Below, one piece after another: positions 58,731-64,000 of a DNA stretch of 64,000 bases. The stretch is from Variovorax saccharolyticus. GTDB taxonomy: Bacteria > Pseudomonadota > Gammaproteobacteria > Burkholderiales > Burkholderiaceae_C. Location: NCBI RefSeq assembly GCF_030316765.1, contig NZ_JASZYT010000011.1, positions 186,001-250,000 on the forward strand. Direction: 5' to 3'. The translations under genes and the position numbers were made by a program. Each line of letters opens with the position of its first letter. Position 1 is the stretch's first letter. The notes under the pieces are model-generated. The model searched no databases. It was not told the origin of the DNA and saw only the letters and a list, made by a program, of their open reading frames with translations.

Positions 58731-60542
58731 ATGTTCGGGGTCGCCCACTATGCGGCGGCAGCGGTCTTCGCGGTCGCTTGCTGGGGTTTCGGCCGGGCGC
58801 TGCTGTCGCGCATCGGCATGCCGCCGCGCCGCGACCGGAGCCTGGAGACCGCCATGGCCGCCGCGGCCGGCCTCGGTCTTTTCGTCTGCATCTTCCAGGC
58901 GATCGCGATCGCCGGGCTGTTCGGCCGGGCCACGGTGATCGGCGCGGTCGCGCTCGGCCTGCTGGCGGCCGCGCTGCAGGCGCCGGCCTGGCTGCGCGAA
59001 CTGCGGTCGCGCGAGCGAGCCGCGGCGCCCTTCAGTTTCGTCGAGAAGCTGGCCGTCGCGGTGCTGGTGCTGACCGCGCTGCCGGCGCTGGTCGAGCCGC
59101 TGGCGCCGCCGGCCGTCTTCGACGAGTTGATGTACCACCTGCCCTATGCGCGCGAAGTGGCGCAGAGCGGCCGGCTCGGCGTCCACGAGTGGCTGCGCTA
59201 TCCCTGGTTCCCCTACAACTACAACCTGATCCATGCCGGCGCGCTGCTGCTCGGCGACGACGTGCTGCCGCACCTGCTGAGTGGGCTGGCGGGCTGGCTG
59301 TCGGTGTGGATGGTCTACCGGCTCGGCGTGCAGCATGCGAGCCGGCTCACCGGTCTCATCGCCGCCGCTGTCTGGCTCGGGATCGCCGACTTCGAGAGCG
59401 CGCTGATCGACATCAGCGTCGCGCTCTTCGTGCTGGCCGCCTGCACCGCCCTGTGGTGGTGGCGCGAGTCCGAAGAGCCCGGCCCGTCCGGCCAGTCCGT
59501 CGACAAGGCGCGCGGGCCGCGCTGGCTGGCGCTCGCGGCTTTCTTCCTCGGCGTCGCGGCGGGCTCCAAGTACCAGGCGCTGACCGTGCTGCCGCTGGTG
59601 GCGCTGTTCGTGGTGCGTCGCGAGCGCAGGCTCAAGGTCTGGGGCGTGGCGCTCCTGTGCTTCCTGCTGCCCTGCATCTACTGGTATGCACGCAACGCCA
59701 TCACCACCGGCGATCCGTTCAACCCGATCGGCGCCCGCCTGTTCGGCTTCACCAACTGGAACGCGGCCGACTACAAAAACCAGTTCGACGATGTGAGAGC
59801 GCATGCCGGATGGCCCAACGGCTTTCTCTGGGGCGTGCTGTTCGCGCCGTTCGCTCTGGCCTGGAAGCGGTCGGCCGCGGTGCGCGCGGCGACGGTCTTC
59901 AGCGTCTATTCGCTGTTCGTCTGGGCGCTGACCTCGCGCTATCCGCGCTACCTGGCGGCCTCGGTGCCCCTGATCGCACTGGTCTCGGTGGTGGGTTGGC
60001 AGGCGCTGCTGGGCGGCCTGGCGGACTGGCTGCGCCGCGTGCTGCCGGGCTGGAACCAGAGCGGCGCGCTCGACCGCGGCGGACGCTGGCTGGGCGTGCT
60101 GGTGGTGGCGATCGGGGTCGGCGGCTCCTTCTACATGGCGCGGCGCAGCGTCGCGGCGATCGCGACCACGCCGGCCGAGCGCACCGCCTTCCTCGAGGCG
60201 CAGGTGCCCGGCTATGCGGTCATGAACTACCTGCGCGAGCACGTGACGACCGGCCGGGTCTACCAGATCGCGCTCAGCGAAACCATCTACTACGGACCGG
60301 CGCCGGTATGGGGCGATGCGATCGGGCCCTGGCGCTACTCCGACTTCATCGTGCTGCCGCCGGCGGAATTCGCGCGCAAGCTGCGCGGCCTGGGCTTCGA
60401 GGCGATCGCGGTGGGTGCCAGCGCGGTGCCGATGCTCGAGTCGCAGCCGGGCTTTCTTGACCATTTCGCCCTGATGTACGACAAAGCAGGCGCCAAGGCG
60501 TACCGTATCCTGCCTCCCAAGAATGAACGAACGCAGCCCTGA
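58731..60542 (+). CDS. GT-C fold membrane glycosyltransferase, ArnT/PMT-like
   Basis: 603 residues with about ten TM segments. An acidic pair follows the first loop (PPAVFDELMYHLPYAREV), the place where GT-C transferases keep their catalytic Asp/Glu. A large C-terminal soluble portion ends the protein. Such enzymes move sugars from polyprenyl carriers onto lipid A, proteins or polymers. It overlaps the GT2 gene by 20 bases and begins a three-gene operon. The acceptor is unknown. Confidence 0.8.
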   Translation: MFGVAHYAAAAVFAVACWGFGRALLSRIGMPPRRDRSLETAMAAAAGLGLFVCIFQAIAIAGLFGRATVIGAVALGLLAAALQAPAWLRELRSRERAAAPFSFVEKLAVAVLVLTALPALVEPLAPPAVFDELMYHLPYAREVAQSGRLGVHEWLRYPWFPYNYNLIHAGALLLGDDVLPHLLSGLAGWLSVWMVYRLGVQHASRLTGLIAAAVWLGIADFESALIDISVALFVLAACTALWWWRESEEPGPSGQSVDKARGPRWLALAAFFLGVAAGSKYQALTVLPLVALFVVRRERRLKVWGVALLCFLLPCIYWYARNAITTGDPFNPIGARLFGFTNWNAADYKNQFDDVRAHAGWPNGFLWGVLFAPFALAWKRSAAVRAATVFSVYSLFVWALTSRYPRYLAASVPLIALVSVVGWQALLGGLADWLRRVLPGWNQSGALDRGGRWLGVLVVAIGVGGSFYMARRSVAAIATTPAERTAFLEAQVPGYAVMNYLREHVTTGRVYQIALSETIYYGPAPVWGDAIGPWRYSDFIVLPPAEFARKLRGLGFEAIAVGASAVPMLESQPGFLDHFALMYDKAGAKAYRILPPKNERTQP

Positions 60543-61488
60543 CCCCCGCCCCTTGCGCATCGCCGCCGTGATCCCGTGCTTCAACGAGGCACTCGCCATC
60601 ACGCAGGTGGTGGAGGAGTTCCGCGCGGCCTTGCCCGAGGCCGAGATCCACGTCTTCGACAACAACTCGACCGACGACACCGCGGCCGTGGCGCGGGCTG
60701 CCGGTGCGACCGTGACCCACGTCGCACTGCGCGGCAAGGGCAATGTGGCGCGGCGCATGTTCGCGGACGTCGAGGCCGATGTCTACGTGATGGTCGACGG
60801 CGACGCCACCTACGACGTCGGCGAAGTGCGGCGCCTGATCGGCCTTTTGGTCGAGGGCAACCTCGACATGGTGGTGGGATCGCGCGTGGACGACGGCGCC
60901 GACCAGCAGACCTACCGGCGCGGCCACCGCTTCGGCAACGCGCTGCTGACCGGGGCCGTGGCCAAGCTCTTCGGCGGCCACCTGAGCGACATGCTGTCCG
61001 GCTACCGGGTGTTCTCCCGGCGCTATGCGAAGTCCTTTCCGGCCGTGTCGGAGGGCTTCGAGATCGAGACCGAACTGACCGTACACGCGCTCGAACTCCG
61101 CATGCCCTTCGCCGAGGTGCCGGTGCCGTACCGCTCGCGGCCGGAGGGTTCGGAGAGCAAGCTGTCGACCTACCGCGACGGCTGGCGCATCCTCAAGACG
61201 ATCTGCAAGCTGTTCGTGAGCGAGCGGCCGCTGCAGTTCTTCTCGGGCATCGCGGGCTTGCTGGTGCTGGTGTCGCTGATCCTTGCGGAGCCGCTGATCG
61301 TCACCTACCTGGACACCGGCCTGGTGCCGCGGCTGCCGACCGCGGTGCTGGCCACCGGCTTGATGCTGATCGCGATGCTGTCCTTCGTCTGCGGCGTGGT
61401 GCTGCACACCGTGACCATCGGCCGCCAGGAGGCCAAGCGGCTGTGCTACCTGGCCATCCCCGGCGTGCGATCCCACGGCGAGCCGTGA
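60523..61488 (+). CDS. family 2 glycosyltransferase with C-terminal TM pair
   Basis: 321 residues. The GT2 fold is shown by AAVIPCFNEALAI, DNNSTDDT, the DxD-type motif MVDGDATYD and EGFEIETELT. Two hydrophobic helices at about residues 240-262 and 278-305 anchor it in the inner membrane. It resembles polyprenyl-phosphate sugar synthases (DPM1/GtrB-like), the partner of GtrA flippases. It is coupled to both neighbours by overlaps. Confidence 0.92.
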   Translation: MNERSPDPRPLRIAAVIPCFNEALAITQVVEEFRAALPEAEIHVFDNNSTDDTAAVARAAGATVTHVALRGKGNVARRMFADVEADVYVMVDGDATYDVGEVRRLIGLLVEGNLDMVVGSRVDDGADQQTYRRGHRFGNALLTGAVAKLFGGHLSDMLSGYRVFSRRYAKSFPAVSEGFEIETELTVHALELRMPFAEVPVPYRSRPEGSESKLSTYRDGWRILKTICKLFVSERPLQFFSGIAGLLVLVSLILAEPLIVTYLDTGLVPRLPTAVLATGLMLIAMLSFVCGVVLHTVTIGRQEAKRLCYLAIPGVRSHGEP

Positions 61489-61877
61489 AGATCGGAAGAG
61501 AGTTCCTGTCGTTCGCGGTGGTCGGCACGATCGGCTTCTGCGTCGACCTCGGCGTGCTCTACCTGGTGGCGCCGGCGCTCGGCTGGTATGGCGGGCGGGT
61601 GGTCTCGTTCCTGGCCGCGGCGACCGTCACCTGGGCGCTGAACCGGGTCTACACCTTCGCCGGGCGCCGCTCGGGCGGGTCGATCGCGCGCGAATACCTG
61701 CGCTATCTGCTGACCATGCTGGCCGGGGCGCTGGTCAACTACCTGACCTATGTGCTGACCCTGCACTGGCTCGAAGGCCCGCTGGCGCCGGCGCTGGGCG
61801 TCGGCTTCGGCAGCATCGCCGGGTTGATGGTCAACTTCCTGACGGCGCGCTTCCTGGTGTTCGGTTCGGCGCGCTGA
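61485..61877 (+). CDS. GtrA-family flippase-like protein
   Basis: 130 residues from a GTG that overlaps the GT2 stop (GTGA). Four TM helices and the family motifs FLSFAVVGTIGFCVDLGVL, WALNRVYTF and NFLTARFLVF. GtrA proteins are thought to move polyprenyl-phosphate sugars across the inner membrane for the GT-C enzyme. The trio forms a complete loading, flipping and transfer set. Confidence 0.93.
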   Translation: MKIGREFLSFAVVGTIGFCVDLGVLYLVAPALGWYGGRVVSFLAAATVTWALNRVYTFAGRRSGGSIAREYLRYLLTMLAGALVNYLTYVLTLHWLEGPLAPALGVGFGSIAGLMVNFLTARFLVFGSAR

Positions 61878-61893
61878 CGCGGAGCCCGCGCGC

Positions 61894-63093
61894 TCAGTGC
61901 GCGCCGGACACCACCACCGGCACTTCGGTCGCCGGCGGCGTGTTGCGGCTTCGCCCGCAGCGCACGATGCCGTCGATCATGACCATCCCGACGCCCGGGA
62001 TGTCGCCGAGCTGCACGCTCTCCAGCAGGGTCTTGCCCGAGGTGTGCTGGGCGCGGTCCATGAACACGAAGTCCGCATCGCGGCCCGGCTCGATCAGCCC
62101 GCAGTTCAGGTTGCGCATGCGCGCCGTGTTGCCGGTCGCAAAGCAGAAGACCGACTCGGCCGGGATGTTCGCGAACGACGACAGCAGCGACACCATCCGC
62201 AGGATGCCGAGCGGCTGCACGCCCGAGCCTGCAGGCCCGTCGGTGCCGAGGATCACCCGGTGCGGGCACTTCAGCTCGATCGCCGCCCTGGCCGCCGCGA
62301 CGGCGGTGCGCTCGTTGCCGTTGTGCACGATCTCGATGCCGCGCGTGCTCTTCTCGCACAGCTCGCACACATGCGCCTCCGGCAGCGAGGTATGGCCGCC
62401 GTTGATGTGGCCGATGATGTCGGCGTCGGCCTCCAGCACCGTGTCCTTGTCGATGTAGCCCGAGCCCGGCACCGACGGTCCGCCGGTGTGGATGGTGCTC
62501 TGGATGCCGTACTTGCGCGCCCAGGCAACCATCTCCTTGGCCTCGTAGCCGGCCTTCACCGTCCCCAGGCCCACCTCTCCGAGCAGGCCCACGCCGGCTT
62601 CCGCGAGCTCCTTGAAGTCGCTCTCGACCATGCCCTTCTCGATCACCGGCGCGCCGGCCAGCACCTTGACGCCACCCGGGCGGAAGGCGTCGAAGGCGCG
62701 CTGCGCCGTGATGGCCAGCGCCTTCAGGCCCACGATGTCCTTGGGCCGGCCGGGGTAGTGCACTTCGCCGGCGGAGATCATGGTGGTGACGCCGCCGTTC
62801 ATGCTCGACTCGATCCAGTTGAGCTGGCTCTGGCGCGGCGTCCAGTCGCCTGCGACCGGGTGCACGTGGCTGTCGATCAGGCCCGGCGCGACACAGGTCT
62901 TCTTGCAGTCGATGACGGTCTTCGCGCCTTCGAGGTCGCAGTCCTTCTCCTTGCCGACCGCGACGATCAGCCCGTCGTTGACGACGATGGTGTCGGCGTC
63001 CAGGATGGGCTTGTCGATGTCGCCCGAGAGCAGCAGGCCTATGTTCCGGATGACGACCTTGCCCGACTTGGCGCCGGTTGCGACTTCTGCCAT
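61894..63093 (-). CDS. amidohydrolase, enamidase-like
   Basis: 399 residues. Metal motif PGLIDSHVHPVAGD near residue 73, and long agreement in wording with enamidase of Eubacterium nicotinate fermentation: GGVTTMISAGEVHYPGRPKD, GVGLLGEVGLGTVK, GTDGPAGSGVQPLGILR and RSRNTPPA near the C-terminus. Enamidase opens a cyclic enamide (tetrahydronicotinate type). The substrate here is not certain. It overlaps the 3' end of the upstream TetR gene by 55 bases, so the two are co-transcribed. Confidence 0.85.
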   Translation of the reverse strand: MAEVATGAKSGKVVIRNIGLLLSGDIDKPILDADTIVVNDGLIVAVGKEKDCDLEGAKTVIDCKKTCVAPGLIDSHVHPVAGDWTPRQSQLNWIESSMNGGVTTMISAGEVHYPGRPKDIVGLKALAITAQRAFDAFRPGGVKVLAGAPVIEKGMVESDFKELAEAGVGLLGEVGLGTVKAGYEAKEMVAWARKYGIQSTIHTGGPSVPGSGYIDKDTVLEADADIIGHINGGHTSLPEAHVCELCEKSTRGIEIVHNGNERTAVAAARAAIELKCPHRVILGTDGPAGSGVQPLGILRMVSLLSSFANIPAESVFCFATGNTARMRNLNCGLIEPGRDADFVFMDRAQHTSGKTLLESVQLGDIPGVGMVMIDGIVRCGRSRNTPPATEVPVVVSGAH

Positions 63094-63815
63094 TTCTTGA
63101 CCTCGTGGGGTTGTGTAGTGTCTTCGTCGGAAGCGCCCGCATCGACCGTGCGCAGCACGGTCTCGATGACGAAATCTTCCCAGTGCGCGACCGCCTCCGT
63201 CGACTCCAGGGGCTCGCCCAGGAACGCGGTCAGTGTGTGCCGGTTCGATGTATAGAAGTAGCCGGTCGACGCGATCAGCAGGTAGAGGTCGCGCGGCGCG
63301 ACGCCCTCGCGGAACAGCCCCTGGGCGACGCCCGCGGCGACGATCTCGCTGATGATCGATATCGCCCGCGACGAATATTCGCGGGCCCGCAGCGACTTCG
63401 CGATGTGCCGGCCCTTGTGCAGGTTCTCGGTGTTGAGCAGCGTGACGAACTCGGGGTTCTTGCGGTAGTAGCCGAGCACGAAGCGGATCAGCGCGGTCAG
63501 CGATTCGACCGGCCGCGTGGCGTCGAGGTCGAGTGCGGCCTCGGCGTCGTCCATGCGCCGGTAGATGCCTTCGAGCACCGCGATGAACAGGCCTTCCTTG
63601 CTGCCGAAGTAGTAGTAGATCATGCGGTCGTACGACTTCGCGGCCTTCGAGATCTTCTCGACGCTGCCGCCGTCGTAGCCGTACTTCGCGAACACCTTGG
63701 TGGCCGCGCGCAGGATGCTCTCGCGCGTGGCCTGCGCCGCCGCCTCGCGCACGCCGGTGCGGCGCGTGGCGGGCTTGGGCGCGCTCCTGCGCGCGGCTGC
63801 CTTGGGCTCGGCCAT
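63039..63815 (-). CDS. TetR/AcrR-family regulator upstream of the enamidase-like gene
   Basis: 258 residues. HTH segment YGYDGGSVEKISKAAKSYDR followed by MIYYYFGSKEGLFIAVLE, then a helical ligand domain. The N-terminus is a 25-residue basic leader rich in Ala, Lys and Arg. It overlaps the amidohydrolase gene at its 3' end, so it likely senses the substrate of that enzyme. The ligand is unknown. Confidence 0.9.
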   Translation of the reverse strand: MAEPKAAARRSAPKPATRRTGVREAAAQATRESILRAATKVFAKYGYDGGSVEKISKAAKSYDRMIYYYFGSKEGLFIAVLEGIYRRMDDAEAALDLDATRPVESLTALIRFVLGYYRKNPEFVTLLNTENLHKGRHIAKSLRAREYSSRAISIISEIVAAGVAQGLFREGVAPRDLYLLIASTGYFYTSNRHTLTAFLGEPLESTEAVAHWEDFVIETVLRTVDAGASDEDTTQPHEVKKWQKSQPAPSRARSSSGT

Positions 63816-63828
63816 CGCGGCTTGCCGC

Positions 63829-64000
63829 CTACTTTTCAGCGAAGGCGCGTTCGACGACGAAGTCGCCCGGCGTCGACGTGTTGCCTTCCTTGAAGCCGCG
63901 CGCCTCGAGGATGTGCTTCAGGTCGACCAGCAGGCCCGGGCTGCCGCACAGCATCACGCGGTCTTCGGCGGCATTGAGCGGCGGCAGGCCGAGGTCGTCG
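63829..64000 (-). CDS. ferredoxin-NADP reductase, C-terminal part (cut by the window edge)
   Basis: Only the last 56 residues are inside the window. They read VMLCGSPGLLVDLKHILEARGF, then GNTSTPGDFVVERAFAEK and TAG. This is the NADP-binding C-terminus of bacterial plant-type ferredoxin/flavodoxin-NADP reductase (Fpr). It transfers electrons between NADPH and ferredoxin or flavodoxin. It runs in the same direction as the TetR and amidohydrolase genes, 13 bases upstream of the TetR start. Confidence 0.88.
   Translation of the reverse strand, partial: DDLGLPPLNAAEDRVMLCGSPGLLVDLKHILEARGFKEGNTSTPGDFVVERAFAEK

Overview
The window is high-G+C DNA from a betaproteobacterium. Gene content and order point to Comamonadaceae (Burkholderiales), most likely Variovorax or a close relative. 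The reasons are a glutaryl-CoA dehydrogenase/CoA-transferase pair under a LysR regulator, a five-step hut pathway that uses HutF and HutG, a methionine synthase split into two genes with an S-adenosylhomocysteine (SAH) riboswitch before the second half, and GTP-type PEP carboxykinase. The genus is inferred from gene content only. I saw no rRNA, tRNA or CRISPR array.

Layout. 1-9.2 kb: hypothetical genes, TetR and LysR regulators, glutarate catabolism (gcdH plus CaiB/BaiF CoA-transferase) coupled to a GH37 trehalase, a DUF1127 gene and a membrane protein. 9.2-20.8 kb: an EamA exporter/glutaminase operon, flavin reductase, a nucleoside-recognition (SpmAB-like) membrane protein, a PhoD-type phosphatase, a metallophosphoesterase, a LysR/membrane-protein pair and pckG. 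20.9-32.5 kb: an accessory island, described below. 32.6-39.8 kb: threonine dehydratase, a tandem AAA+ ATPase, an S41 lipoprotein protease and recQ. 39.9-52.2 kb: the hut regulon, consisting of an NMT1-type ABC importer, hutC, hutH, hutU, hutD, hutI, hutF, hutG and a hisC-like aminotransferase, with three HutC-like palindromes. 52.3-58.7 kb: split metH, with an SH3 protein and a LysR/PACE efflux pair between the halves. 58.7-61.9 kb: a GT-C/GT2/GtrA glycosylation operon. 61.9-64 kb: an enamidase-like amidohydrolase, a TetR regulator and the 3' end of a ferredoxin-NADP reductase gene.

The island is the unusual part. Its flanks are made of broken pieces: a frameshifted kpsD start, an inverted kpsE piece and a dnaE2 tail on the left; a DNA ligase tail, an IS481 copy and a kpsS/MobF-relaxase chimera on the right. 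Between them is an intact, tightly coupled five-gene operon (23.4-27.6 kb). It encodes a Lon-like AAA+ ATPase without a protease domain, a PIN-like protein whose first acidic residue appears to be Gly, a calcineurin-like phosphoesterase, an HTH protein with a ParS/MbcA-type toxin-binding domain, and a second phosphoesterase that itself ends in a ParS/MbcA-type domain. I do not recognise this combination as a described system. A toxin-antitoxin or defence role is inference. Three GGAC-N-GTCC palindromes and an RHH-YfbU gene with its own operator lie just downstream.

The hut genes are the clearest metabolic unit: histidine goes to urocanate, imidazolone propionate, formiminoglutamate, formylglutamate and then glutamate, and HutC probably represses transport and degradation together.
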